This document shows, one piece after another, positions 10,800 through 22,185 of a stretch of 64,000 bases of DNA. This DNA comes from Pseudo-nitzschia pungens (Eukaryota; Bacillariophyta; Bacillariophyceae; Bacillariales; Bacillariaceae): contig CM074767.1 of NCBI GenBank assembly GCA_037355855.1, forward strand, positions 186,001 to 250,000. Reading direction: 5' to 3'. Numbering within the stretch: position 1 is the stretch's first letter; each line of letters opens with the position of its first letter. The position numbers were made by a program, and so were the translations under genes. The notes below the pieces were generated by a model. That model was not told the origin of the DNA. It made no database searches and was given only the letters and a program-made list of their open reading frames with translations.

Positions 10800-13700
10800 T
10801 TACACTCCAATATCATTGGGATTCTGCACTGCGGAAGGGACTGTGTCGGCACCACCACTTTTCGGGAGCGATCTTTCGTTCTCGCTAGATGACGATACTT
10901 CCTCCGGCTTTTCGAAGCAAACCAAATCGTACAGATTGAACTCGATCTCGTCGGGAATGGGGCACCAGATCTCTGATCCGGCTGCGAGAGAGCCAAAAAA
11001 TCAACAACACGAAACGATTGAGGTGAGAGTCGTTCGTCGACTACTGCGAGCCACTAACGAAAACGCAATGGATTGATGTTTCGATGCAACGCAACGCAAT
11101 TCAACGAGCTTTCCACGACCCGACCAGAGCAAATCAACCAACGAATCAAACCAACCGAAAAAATGCTCTCGATGATTTGCTGACCGACAGCTGGACAGGT
11201 GTCTCGGTCCTGCTCTGACTAACGTACTCAAACGCAAAGAATACAATTCTTCTAGATTTCCCAACTCGCTCGGAAGATGCCCGGTGAAACTGTTGCCTTC
11301 TGCACATTACACGAGAGAAACCGTACAGGAAAATATGACGACGGAGAGATTGAGAATTTCAAATCATGGGACGCAAATCATCATTGTGGGATGATGATTC
11401 CATTCGCGGTTCGTGGCTGTTGTGTAGCAGAAGTATGAACTATGATACGCACCCAAATACAAATCCGTCAACGCGGTCAGCAACCCGACCTCGCTCGGAA
11501 GACTTCCGGTAAGGGCGTTTTCCTCTGTAATGCGTTGCAATTGATGAGTACAGACAAAATAAGCTTTGGTTAGGTGCGATTTCCGAACGATTCGTAAATC
11601 AATCCAAAACGGGTTAGCATACATCCGAAGCCGTACGAGGATTACGTACCCAAATCGATATCCTTCAGTCGGGTTAACGAGCCAATTTCGCTCGGGATAC
11701 TTCCGCGCAAATCCATGTTTGCTGCGGTAGTCGGAGGGGGGCATCGTGGAAAACCAAAATAACAAACCAAGAAACAAAAAAAGACTCCTTTGATGAGATT
11801 CGAAAGTCTGGTAACAGGTTCAAACCTTTGTCGATGCATACAAATGAAATCAGCATACTCAATCGAGTTCATCAAGTTCCCACGTACGCAATTTGAGCAC
11901 GGTCAACTTGGTCAACGCTCCTATCTCGCTTGGAATCGTTCCGGTGAAATTATTGTAGTCTGCAAATAGATGTGTCAACGCACGGATTCGAAGCGGAGAG
12001 AGAAGATGGTGAGAAGATTCGAACCTTCGCAATGCCAAACGATGATGATAGAACTCAAGCTGCTTCGACTCACTCCAGTAGAGAGCATCTAATCTGGTCA
12101 ACAAACCGATGGTGGTTGGAAGGGAGCCGGTAAAATCATTTCCACCTGCAATTTTAATTGGCATTCGGAGAAAACGAAGTGCAGAGATTGAGATTGAGAT
12201 CGAGATCGAGTATGAAACGATGCTTGGCTCGAAGAGCAAATTCACAACTCACCTATAGACAAGGTCGACAGCTTGGTCAAAGACCAAAGCTCGTTTGGAA
12301 GCTTCCCAGTTAGATCATTAAATGCTGTAATACCATGTACCGTAGAAATGAAAAAGCTGTGAGAACAAACTTACGTACACACAAATACTTTTTAAAATTT
12401 GAAGGTTTTCCCCTAAAGGTCCCTGCATACCTAGTGAAAGGGAGTTTAAGCTTTGTAGAAACGAAAGATGACTCGGAAGTGTTCCAGACAATCTATTGGC
12501 GTCTAAAATATTGATCAAAATCAAAAATTCTGGTGAGATATCAAAGTGTTACGCCACAACATCGGTTTGGAAAAAAGGAACATTGCTGAAGCAGGTACCC
12601 CTACTTACACAAGTTCAAATCCGTCAATTCAGTCAATAATCCCATTGTGGATGGAAGCGTTCCGTTAAATCTATTGCTTTCTGAAAAAAATTCGGGAATG
12701 CAACGAAAACGATAATAAGGTTGGAAATTGTCCCGACATAGCTTTGTGGTTTGGTAAGGCGCGAACAACTCTGCACTTACCCATCTGCAAGGAAGTAAGT
12801 TTCTTTAAATTGCCAATGGCAATGGGTAGACTACCCTCAAACCTGTTGTCCTCTGTAGGATGGAAGACAAATGGTATGAGTACAGAATAATAATAAAACA
12901 GCCAACACGTCCACAAACTGCTTTCAACACTGAACAACTGAACATACCTATATTCAAAGAAGTAAGCTCAGTAAGCAACCCAATCTCACTTGGAAGAGTT
13001 CCGTTGAAATAGTTATTGCCTGCGAAAGTAATTGTCACACATAAAGGTTTGCAATGAGATACAATTTTATTTCGCTGACCTCGATTCAAATGTTGAAGGT
13101 ATCCATTACATACTCAGATCCAACTCAGATAAGTCAGTTAGCAACCCGATCTCAGTCGGAAGAGATCCTTCCAATTTATTTTTTGCTGAACAACGTGAAA
13201 AAAGCCAGGCATAAAGTGAGGAACAAATCTATCCAAAAATTGTTTGTAGTCACTAATACTGCTCAATTTTTCCCACTTACCAAGGAAGAGAAGGCTTAAT
13301 CGTGTCAGCATCCCTATCTCGCTTGGAAGAGTTCCAACCAAACCTTGCCACCCTGAAAGATCATGGCAAAAAAGTTATGATTAGGGCTGGAATTAATTCA
13401 TGTGTCTAACAAGCAATATTCAACTTTTCTCACTTACCAAGATGAAGAGCTGTGAAGTTTTTCAAATAAGTTCCTATGTTGCTTGACAAGACAGACTCGT
13501 CGTAGACATTATCTGAAGCAATTACATATTGTTGTTATCAAACACAAGATAATTTTGAGTGAATTGCACGAAAAGTCTTAGATGACCGACACACCCATGA
13601 ATCCATGTAATTAATACTTACAAACTGAGAAATAATCATTCTCCTCAATATTTGAAACTGTTCCCTCTTTGATAATACCTAGCTTATCCTCAGTCATCAC

Positions 13701-15802
13701 TGAATAGCGGAATCCCCATACCCAATCTTCTTTCCTTTCTGGTTGAAAGGTACAGTTAGCATCACTATTGACAACTACTGTCTCGTAGATGCCCTGCATT
13801 GCTTGGTCCACAAAAATAGAAAGAACAGTCCTTCCATCACATATAAATTCCATTTTTGGAGATGCTGTCTCATTATTCATTGTGATATCATTGATAAGTA
13901 TTTGTATCTTTTTCATTCTTGGGTCAGGATCTACACATTTGGGATATCCATCTCCTGACGTGACCTCCATGCCAAATACAGAAGTGAAGCTTAAACCACC
14001 TTTCCCACAACGAGAATGTCTGCATGTGGCAGCACAGCAGTCACCCCCATCATATTCAAATTCAGCACTGTTGAAGATTTCATTACAGGTCCCATCATTA
14101 AGATAGGAGCCACAATTTTTTGGTTCTGCTCCTAGATCTGTAACCAGAACTTCAATGGGCTGATTGGACGAGGTAGAGTACCAGGTTTCCCAAAATGAGG
14201 ATGATATGTCGAATGAGTCTGTGCTTGTAGAAAGTGCTAGTGCGCCATTTTCACTGGCCAAACAAGGATCATCAGACTGGCTGTCATTATATCCACCACT
14301 GAAAAGAAACCAGCGACGCTTTTCCTTGCAGTAACCAAATTGTGTTGTTTGATTCAAACCCATGTTTCTGAAAAGCTTGTAGTTGTATCTCTTGCTGTGA
14401 CTCTGACCAGTATCAATGTCATAACAACCATTTTGCGGCTCTAGCTCTGGCGAGCCCTCAAACTTGATTTGAATAGTTCTTGTGATCCATTTGTCATTGC
14501 TCTCTTGAGAAACTATTATGAAGCACAGCATTGAAAACAGAAAAGCACTCACTGTAGATACAGATGCTATGTATCTTAGATGGGCATTCTTGGGAATGCT
14601 GTACAAAGGAAGAGGCTCGTTGTCAGCCTCCTTTGCTCCCTCCGCCAACATTGGTCCATACTTTCCAGACTTCGCCACTTTGAAGGCAGTGTTGTCAAGT
14701 AATGAAATAAAATTCACCTTTGAGATTCATTAAAAAGAAAGTGAGTTATCGGTGCCATCCTTGTTGCTGAAAGGATTTCCGCCATTCTATACCACAACCA
14801 ACAATTACGTGTACTTACTGCAGTGAAATTCAAGACTATTTCTGTCACACTGGATGAGGTCATGACCAACAGAAACACAGCAAAGATTCCAAGAATGCCT
14901 TGTACAAACCGGAGGATGCAAGAAAACGCCATGGACCATGCTTTTTTGTTCCTGTGTTCTCTCAATAAATTCGGGAACATTTCCACTGCAGTGGAGATAT
15001 CCATCAAACTAGCATCAGGGAATACCATGTAGGACAGGATAGCAATGATTTGTGTTGCACGGACAATTGGAGGCGCATTGGCAGGAATGAACCCAGCGAA
15101 GGAGCTAATATCTGAATCAGGATTGTCGACTCTTTCACTAGTTCTCAATTCCGGGTCGACGACACTTAATATCATGAGGCAGAACAAAGTGGCTTGGAAG
15201 AGGAAGACCATCACTGCAAATGAGAAAAGGTCCGGCGACTGCTTTGGACCATAGAGAGCAATGAATGAGTAGGAATCCTTTGGAAAGGGCTTGCTTTCAT
15301 CCCCAAGAGGTGCATAGGGGTGGCTCGTTCTATTGTTGATTGCACTTCGCCTTGCATTGAATATTCGTAGACCGATCACAAGAAAAATGGAGATAGAACC
15401 ATATACGAGGAGGAGAAGAACTTGATTTCCATCGATTATGACAGTGATGTAACTCAGCAGCATGAATCCCAAAATGAGACACAATGTGACAGCCATGACG
15501 GGGACACTTCCATTATTTGGAGGGCTGCCACGAATCGAGCTCTGGCTCATGCACTCATCGTTATCCATGTTGAGACTGCGGTCGCTTTCGCTTCTTTCGC
15601 TTCTTTCGCTTGTTGGGACGTTGGCATCGATGGTCTTGTCGAAGTTTGCGGCGATGGAACCGCTCGATAGCGAAATCGATTCCATCGTGCTGGAATTAGA
15701 TACAGCATTTGAGACGTTGTTTTCAACGACAATGTTCGCGACGTCATCCGCCACTAAGTTCGCCGTAGCAGTTGCGCTGTGTTCAGAGATTTCATCCATC
15801 AT
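10800..15802 (-). CDS. Multi-pass membrane protein with Notch-like repeat and 13 exon-encoded LRRs
   Basis: I reconstruct 16 exons, all GT-AG: 15802-14819, 14717-13622, 13512-13438, 13352-13281, 13185-13114, 13019-12948, 12852-12781, 12680-12609, 12502-12431, 12324-12253, 12145-12074, 11959-11888, 11721-11650, 11524-11453, 11299-11228, 10981-10800. They total 3,201 nt, or 1,066 residues, with no frame break. Exon 1 encodes an acidic/Ser-rich N-terminus and about five membrane helices (near residues 101-123, 127-147, 191-214, 247-262, 289-313); exon 2 adds another (376-398) and a Lin-12/Notch-type module (about 529-560: NDGTCNE, EYDGGDCC). Exons 3-15 each encode one plant-type LRR of the form LxGxLPSEIGxLTxLxxLxL; twelve are exactly 72 nt and the first is 75 nt, all bounded by phase-1 introns. 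A short acidic tail ends at TAA. It is probably a surface receptor or adhesion protein; ligand and signalling are unknown. I do not recognise the membrane domain. Confidence 0.85.
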
Positions 15803-16670
15803 AGTTTCGGGCTGATATTGTTGTTGCTATTCCGTCTTGACTGTTCTCGTTGTTGCCACGTTTATTTCTGAAGTTGCAGTTGCAGTTGTGGGTTTTTGAA
15901 CTGGTGGTTGTATTGTTTCGTGTGATATCGTTGCTGGTTCCGAAAGGGTGTAGCATTCGCTTTCGATTCGCTTTCGCTGCGGCGTTACTATTCCTGGTAC
16001 GAGTACTGCTGCTATCGCCGCTGGTGTCAATGTTATTGCCAGCGTAGTTGCAGTTTTCGCCAAAAAAATCTAGTGGCGTCGAGGCTTCTGTATTACCGGA
16101 GTATCGACAGTCAGTATTCCCTGCTCCTGGTCGTGATTGTTTTGAAAGGATGGACGTTGACGGACCCTCGCGAACGGTTGTCGGAACAAATAACGAAAGA
16201 AATTCGGCGGGCACGTCCTTGAATCGCAAAACGAGTGAAAGGAATGTAACCTTACTCGACGGCACAGACAAACAGAGACTAGTATCACAAACTTTTTTAA
16301 GCGACTGGTTCGAAGTAGGAAGTTCTGTGAACTACAGGGCTTTGGTGTTGGTGTTCAACCCACTGGAGGTAGGTTCGTCGGATTTTGTGTTGTCGCGTTG
16401 AGGTGCATAATATCTTTCACCTTTCACACTATCGAACATGTGTTTTCGTCGATGGCTGCTGGGCCCTTAAGGGAACGATAAATAATTAATCGGCTATTGA
16501 AATCCTTTTGGTATCGTACGACCTAGATCATGTGCTTCCAGTACCGTATGCCACTGCTAAACTTTGGGAAAGTTGAACTTGGTACGAAGTAATTAGAAGT
16601 ACTACGTAAGATCTTACTTTTTTTCATTTTCAGGATCCCGCACGTCTCATTTACGACAAAACTCTGGCGT
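15803..16670. other. Upstream spacer of the LRR gene
   Basis: This is the 5' flank of the minus-strand LRR gene and probably holds its promoter. Frames on both strands (for example 16048-16401 plus and 15792-16271 minus) are short and show no domain. A TAACCTTAC word is at 16247-16255. Confidence 0.5.
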
Positions 16671-18118
16671 GTCAACCGACGGAGCCTGGAACGCAGATAC
16701 GACAAACGAAGTCGAAGGGAACGCAGATAGGGTATTTTGAGTCGAAATTTTTTGGTGGGTACGCTAATAGGGTAAAAAACCAAAATGGGGAGAAATTCGG
16801 TACGCAAATCTGGTAAAAAACAGATGATACTTCCCGCTTTATCGGGCAATATTGCGTGCACCGGGAGATGCATGGTAACATACACGATAATATACACGAT
16901 AATATACACAATAACATACACAATAACATACACAATAACATGCACAGTAACATGCACAGTAACATGCACAGTAACATGCACAGTAACATGCACAGTAACA
17001 TGCACAGTAACATGCACGTAAATATCAATCATTGTCGTAAACGTTGAATAGTTTTAAAAATTTAACACGTAGATTCAAAAATCTTCTGTACCGGGCCGAC
17101 GGATTAACCCGGTACAACACGGCGAGTGTTCCGATAGTACAATTTAACACGTAGATTGAAAAATAGTTTTAAAAATTTAAGACGTAGATTCAAAAATCTT
17201 CTGATGCACGATAACATGAACAGTAACATACACGTAAATATCAATCATTGTCGTAAATAATAATAATATCAATCATTGTTGTAAATATCAATCAACGTAT
17301 TAAATTTTTAATACACATTAGTACCCGGTCGACCCAGTACAGAAGATTTTGAATCTACGTCTTAAATTTTTAAAACTATTTGACCCCGTGTTAAATTAAA
17401 TCTCCATCTTAAATGTTCTAATGTGTATTAAAAATTTAATACGGTGATTGAAATTTACTGGTAACCAGTTGGAAATGGTTACTTATTGAACGTTTACAAC
17501 AATAATTGATATTTACGTAACCCGTTTGGTCGTCGACCAGTTGGTTGGCCTGGTACAGAAGATTTTTGAATCTACGTGTTAAATTTTTAAAACTATTTGA
17601 CCCAGTACTCCGTCTTAAATTGAATCTCCATCTTAAATGTTCTAATGTGTATTGAAAATTTAATACGGCGATTGATATTTACCGGTAACCAGTTGGAAAT
17701 GGTTACTTAAGTAAACATTTTGATTATCGTCTTGACAGTTGGAAATTGTTACTTAAGGTACTATTATTATTATTATTATTATTATTTGTTACCGCCGTGC
17801 ATGTTACCATGCATGTTACCCTGCATGTTATTGTGTATGTTGCCGTGCATGTTACCATGCATCTCCAGGTGCACGCAATATTGCCCTCTAGTACTGTTAA
17901 ATACTGGTGAGCATCATTAAAATACTACGTTACTGTATATGTGCATAGAGCGGGAAGTATCATCTGTTTTCATTACCAGATTTGCGTACCGGATTTCTCC
18001 CCATTTTGGTTTTTTACCCTATTAGCGTACCGACCGAAAGATTTCGACCCGAAATACCCTATCTGCGTTCCCTTCGACTTCGTTTGTCGTATTTGCGTTC
18101 CGAGCACCGTCAACCGAC
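16671..18118. mobile_element. Mutator-like non-autonomous element (MITE) with long TIRs and 10-bp TSD
   Basis: The element itself is 16681-18108 (1,428 bp). The decamer GTCAACCGAC stands directly before it (16671-16680) and directly after it (18109-18118), a perfect target-site duplication. The ends are inverted repeats of about 200 bp: the left starts GGAGCCTGGAACGCA and the right, read inward, GGTGCTCGGAACGCA, and both continue through CGACAAACGAAGTCGAAGGG and the ATGGGGAGAAAT region to a CATGGTAAC segment. The interior is AT-rich with several inverted copies of a segment reading AGATTCAAAAATCTTCTGTA. There is no transposase frame. Long TIRs with a 9-11 bp duplication are typical of Mutator-like elements; that assignment is inference because no autonomous partner is seen. 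Confidence 0.8.
16869..17022. repeat. 12-bp minisatellite inside the MITE
   Basis: Tandem 12-mers change gradually from ACATACACGATA-like through ACATACACAATA to ACATGCACAGTA (roughly a dozen units). A short inverted counterpart (GCATGTTACCAT-type units) lies at about 17798-17860, so the array sits at the inner edge of both terminal repeats. Confidence 0.8.
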
Positions 18119-18598
18119 CTTTTTCAGTCTCGAATCATTTTCTGATGCCAAAAAAAAGGTACGTACCGTAAGTTACGTGTATTCATATCATAATGCTTTG
18201 GCACTACGAAGTTACTTCGATTTTCATACTTGTAATCAATTATGCCCCAGCACGAGCCAACCACAAACGTGCCAGCCTTGTGCCAAAAGCTCAAGAAAAA
18301 AGTACAAAAGTAAGTCGTAAGTTAACCTTACTTCTTACGTGTAGTGCATGACTTGATGGTGGGCATCTTTCATCGGTAGTAAGGTTACCGGTAGAGAGTT
18401 CAACTGTAAAACCTAGGACACTCACTAGTATCACCAGCTGCAAACAAAGCAAGAAGATGTAGTTCCTGGTGGGAATGTGGTTGTAGGCAAGAGTAGGTCG
18501 GCGATCATTCTCGGCGTCTTCTATGCGTGAATGAATCATTCTACTTCTTATGCATAGAGCATGACAGAAAGGATTAAGAGTAGAAAGTAATTACTTCG
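18119..18598. other. Spacer between two DNA transposons
   Basis: No gene is supported in this AT-rich spacer. It contains TAACCTTAC (18323-18331) and GTAAGGTTA (18379-18387) and ends at the TA dinucleotide (18599-18600) next to the following transposon. Confidence 0.55.
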
Positions 18599-18710
18599 TA
18601 CGAGTTTAAAGGCTAATTCCAGTAGGTCAAGTAGAAAAGTCTACGAAGTCTACGTGACACGTCACTCCCAATATTAACCTTCAAACCCTGTACCTGTCTT
18701 GTGTAACCCG

Positions 18711-18735
18711 GATTTCGAACAAACTGTTCGAAATC
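18711..18735. promoter_or_regulatory. Subterminal palindrome, putative transposase-binding site (left)
   Basis: GATTTCGAAC and GTTCGAAATC are perfect 10-bp arms separated by 5 bases. The core TTTCGAAC recurs near the other end of the transposon, which suggests a binding site for the element's own transposase. Confidence 0.5.
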
Positions 18736-18860
18736 TCCGAGCGCTCACTTTTTTCTTCCAAAAATACCACCAAGACTAACAGCAGCAGTGCCTCTCCCAC
18801 TAATACTAGTAGATCAGCGCTTAACAAGTAACATGAATAAACCTACTACTAACTTGATTA

Positions 18861-21614
18861 TCAATCAAGGGATGTACGAGTTGGAAACATCTCCTGGAGT
18901 TTACGAGCATTTGCCACAGCTTCAGCAGTAGAGTGTCTTTCCATAAGAGCGATCCGCTCATCTGTCATCGCCAGCACTGTGTGGATTGCTTCCTCCTGTT
19001 TCTTAACCATCTCCTTAGCTGTCTGAGTGTCTTCAAATTGAACCAACTCAGTCTCCATTTTGATCAGAAGCTCTTCGTCTGACTCAGTCCACTCCATTGC
19101 AGGAGCATCAACTTCTCCGGGGTTGTTCTCTTCTGCAGTTCTTGCATCCACGAGCGCCTTCACCAAATCCCCTTTCTTCAGTCCTGTACTCTTTTTTGCT
19201 AGCTTCCATTCAAACACTTTCTTCAGCTCTGTCACTGACAGCTTTGCAAATTCTCCGCTACATTTTCCAATCAATAGCAACGCAGCCTCTTTCTTTTTGG
19301 CATACGCAGCATTACGAGATTTCTTTTCCTTGAGAGCTTTTATTATTATTTCTCGTCGCACACGTTCATCCACAATCGCTTGCTCTTTGCAGTTATACGG
19401 TCTCCCTCCCAATACGCAGTATTTTTTGCTAACTGTGTGCGCCTGTTGCAGTTTGTCGAGAAGTTCTGTTTGGCTTAGTTCCATATTAACGCTGCTTGTC
19501 GTACGAGCGCTGTGATTACGAGGTGCCTCTGCAGCAAAAACAGATCCGTTGAACCCGTTCTTTTTGAGTACTTGTATTGCCAACTGATTCCTGCGTTCCA
19601 GGTCCAGTAACTTGTCTGTGACAGGGTCTGCGTCAAGATCGATGCTGCCATCTGGTCCAATCATTACTTCGTGTGCAACGTTTCGATCACTCAAACAATT
19701 GCGGGTAAAGGGAACAATACCAACCTTTCTCCAGTACAAACGTGATACATCACTAGCAAACGCTTCATGGAAAGCAGGACGGAGCTTGGGATCATCAGCG
19801 TCGGCTCCAAATCCATACACAAGACCAGGTACGTCCTCTGGCCTGACAGTCATTCCTCGTTCACGTCTACTCTTGAACAGTTTCTGCTTGTTCTCTCGAT
19901 ACCTGCTTTTGAACGGACCATAATTCTGATCGGTGACTTGAGTGACGTGTGTCGTATTTGGCGGTCCTGGTACCAAGATGAAGCCGTTTGTAGTGACTAC
20001 AACACGAAACTCGCCGTCGTCCCTGCCTGGACCAGAATCAGCAACCAAACACACCCATTTAGAAAACGCCGGCTGTGCGTCTCTGTACAGATCGATGACA
20101 ACGCTCTCTGCATACTTCTTGAATTCAACTGAGTCCATACCGCCACTTGCGTTGCAATTTGCCTGGGGTTGAACTGCTACAGGGTTCTCTGGAGTGACGC
20201 CGTCGATCCCCCACATTCCATAAGATGTTGCGCTTTTGTGATGGAGTTTGTTGGCAAACGCTGAATGGATACGTTTATTCCGTTCTTCTTTTGCAGAGCT
20301 CCGCAACTGGAAATGGCCTGGAATAGGTTCGCCCGCAGCGTTGCTTCCTGTGATAAAGGTACACCTCCAGTTACTCTTGTTCGTGCGATCCGCACCTGAT
20401 GGAAGCTGCTTATCTGACGGCCCGTACTGCGTTGGTGGTCTACCTCCTGTAGCTGTCGACGTGCCATCCAAAGTAAGAGCAGTCTCGTCGACGTTGACAA
20501 TCCGCCGTAGTTGTTCCGGAGGGAAATACAATTCACCCTCGTGTCCAGCAGCAATTTCCTCCGCTGTAGGCAAACGAGCAAAGCCATACTGAAGAAAGAT
20601 TGTCTTCATTCGATCGAACCAGTTGTTGATTACATTGAAAGTTGTCCACCTTGTCCTGCGGTCGTCTATTGCAGTTCTCTTGGTACTGACTTCCACTCTG
20701 GCAGCATAACGAGCGTTCAACCGACCGTACAATGATGTGTAATCTTTCAACGAACACGGACCGTTCTTCAAGCAGTCGCTGAGTCGTTGTATTTTTTCTG
20801 GTCTAGTAGGCTTCTGTTTCATGCCCACTGCAGTAAGATTGGTGTAGGTTTCAAGTGCAGTAACCAACGCGTCCTCTACCTCCGTCGGCAAAGCAGGTCG
20901 TCTCCCCCTCCCTATCTGCAACGTCGAATTGTCGTTGTTCTTCTTTTGCTGGTACATCCTCCACTGTAGCGTCTTGAGCGGCATGTTTGTATTGTTCATC
21001 CTGTTCACTGCGTCGCAGATTTCCTGCTGCGATCGACGTTCCTGCAATGGCAATAAGTGCTGTTTCATAATCATCTCGCGTGCTGCCAGAAAGGAGCGTT
21101 CATTTCGTAGTCTCTCATCCTCTTTTACAGCGCGATGGGACAGTACTTGAACGTTAGTGCGTCTAGTCTTCTTCAGCGCCGGAGTCGAAATGTTTGCTGA
21201 AGCAGAGAGCAACTGCTTTAGCTCTTCTTCAATAGAGAACCTCCTCTTCACACCCGTGCGGCTATCGCTGCTAGTGCTGTTTTCTTTCCCCGGTGTACTA
21301 GCTGTTAATGGAGAAACTGAACTGGTAGGAGTAGTACCACCAGTAGCCACCAACACTGAGGATGGTATCTTCTCCTCCAGTATTTTTTTCTTTTGTCGGT
21401 GAACACGTCTCTGGAAGACCGGATTCTTGCATTGCTCTTCACTGAAAGAAACTGCTCGCATTGCATCTGAGGCTGTGTAGGAAGGGTTAAACTCTGAAGC
21501 AGCAATCAGCATTACAGCAGCGTTGTGGGTTCGACGGCAAGGGGGGAGTGGCAATCCATTTCTGACACATCCAATAGTTGCAACGCTGTCGTCCGGAGGA
21601 GTTGGTGCATCCAT
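18861..21614 (-). CDS. Pogo-like DDE transposase
   Basis: This is an intact 917-residue frame. Residues about 190-235 (QERRSQQEICDAVN, PLKTLQWRMYQQKK) look like a Psq-type helix-turn-helix. The catalytic core shows NVDETAL (Asp376), LVADSGPGR (Asp526) and the VPGPPNTTHVTQVTDQNYGPFK block (Asp562), giving a D-D spacing of 35 between the last two; the last block is the pogo/Tigger/CENP-B hallmark for DDE_1-type enzymes. A long C-terminal extension contains a SAP-like stretch (LSVTELKKVFEWKLAKK...LKKGDLVKALVDA) and a coiled-coil-like acidic tail, beyond the usual family length. It would cut and paste the element at its terminal repeats. The open frame suggests recent or continuing activity, although the gypsy insertion 5' of the ATG probably changes its expression. 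Confidence 0.88.
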   Translation of the reverse strand: MDAPTPPDDSVATIGCVRNGLPLPPCRRTHNAAVMLIAASEFNPSYTASDAMRAVSFSEEQCKNPVFQRRVHRQKKKILEEKIPSSVLVATGGTTPTSSVSPLTASTPGKENSTSSDSRTGVKRRFSIEEELKQLLSASANISTPALKKTRRTNVQVLSHRAVKEDERLRNERSFLAAREMIMKQHLLPLQERRSQQEICDAVNRMNNTNMPLKTLQWRMYQQKKNNDNSTLQIGRGRRPALPTEVEDALVTALETYTNLTAVGMKQKPTRPEKIQRLSDCLKNGPCSLKDYTSLYGRLNARYAARVEVSTKRTAIDDRRTRWTTFNVINNWFDRMKTIFLQYGFARLPTAEEIAAGHEGELYFPPEQLRRIVNVDETALTLDGTSTATGGRPPTQYGPSDKQLPSGADRTNKSNWRCTFITGSNAAGEPIPGHFQLRSSAKEERNKRIHSAFANKLHHKSATSYGMWGIDGVTPENPVAVQPQANCNASGGMDSVEFKKYAESVVIDLYRDAQPAFSKWVCLVADSGPGRDDGEFRVVVTTNGFILVPGPPNTTHVTQVTDQNYGPFKSRYRENKQKLFKSRRERGMTVRPEDVPGLVYGFGADADDPKLRPAFHEAFASDVSRLYWRKVGIVPFTRNCLSDRNVAHEVMIGPDGSIDLDADPVTDKLLDLERRNQLAIQVLKKNGFNGSVFAAEAPRNHSARTTSSVNMELSQTELLDKLQQAHTVSKKYCVLGGRPYNCKEQAIVDERVRREIIIKALKEKKSRNAAYAKKKEAALLLIGKCSGEFAKLSVTELKKVFEWKLAKKSTGLKKGDLVKALVDARTAEENNPGEVDAPAMEWTESDEELLIKMETELVQFEDTQTAKEMVKKQEEAIHTVLAMTDERIALMERHSTAEAVANARKLQEMFPTRTSLD

Positions 21615-21830
21615 TGTTGCGCGCGTTTTTTTTGTCGATCCACTTGTAATTATTTCGCAGTTTCGAAAAATATGTTTCCACTGGAGCTATCGATCCGCAA
21701 TTTCACCCTCTTGTAGCGCTTGATGTGATGGAGGAGATGGTGTAATCAGAAGTGGAATCGCCTGAGTGCTTGCTGAGATATCAATGTTCCCCTGTAGATG
21801 CTGCTGCGCGCGTTTTTTTTTCTAGTATCA

Positions 21831-21873
21831 AAGTTTCGAACCTCGAACGTGCTCCTTTGGACGTTCGAAACTT
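21831..21873. promoter_or_regulatory. Subterminal palindrome, putative transposase-binding site (right)
   Basis: AAGTTTCGAAC (21831-21841) and GTTCGAAACTT (21863-21873) form perfect 11-bp arms; an inner CGAACGT/ACGTTCG pair lies at 21844-21850 and 21861-21867. It shares TTTCGAAC with the left subterminal palindrome and sits upstream of the transposase ATG, so it could also be an operator. Confidence 0.5.
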
Positions 21874-21994
21874 GGCACCCAACAGAGCAATCAATCTGCA
21901 ACTTGGAAGTCTGATAGCCTTAGTTATGAGGAAGAAGAGAGTGTGCTCACAAGTATTTTGCAGTTGCTAGATATTGAGATAATAAGGTCGGTCA

Positions 21995-22185
21995 TGCCGT
22001 GCACCGGAATACAGTCACGAGTCTACTCGGGACTGGATTAAGGTTGAGGATAAAAACAATCGGCGAGTCGACAGAATCGCTGATTCGGGAGGCTCTTAGA
22101 ACTGTAGCAAATAGACTAATCAATAGAGCTCACAATTTGCATATCACTACTACTTTCTAATCACTAGTAGACCCGGGGTATGGCA
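21995..22185 (+). repeat. Gypsy 5' LTR
   Basis: 191 bp beginning TGCC and ending GGCA. GGATAAAAACAATC near 22030-22046 is a possible TATA-like promoter element. No difference from the 3' LTR was noticed. Confidence 0.95.

Noticed and set aside
16785..17047. Open frames encoding repetitive Met-His-Ser/Asn or Val-Thr-His peptides
   Set aside because: They are translations of the 12-bp minisatellite in the MITE, open in several frames on both strands.
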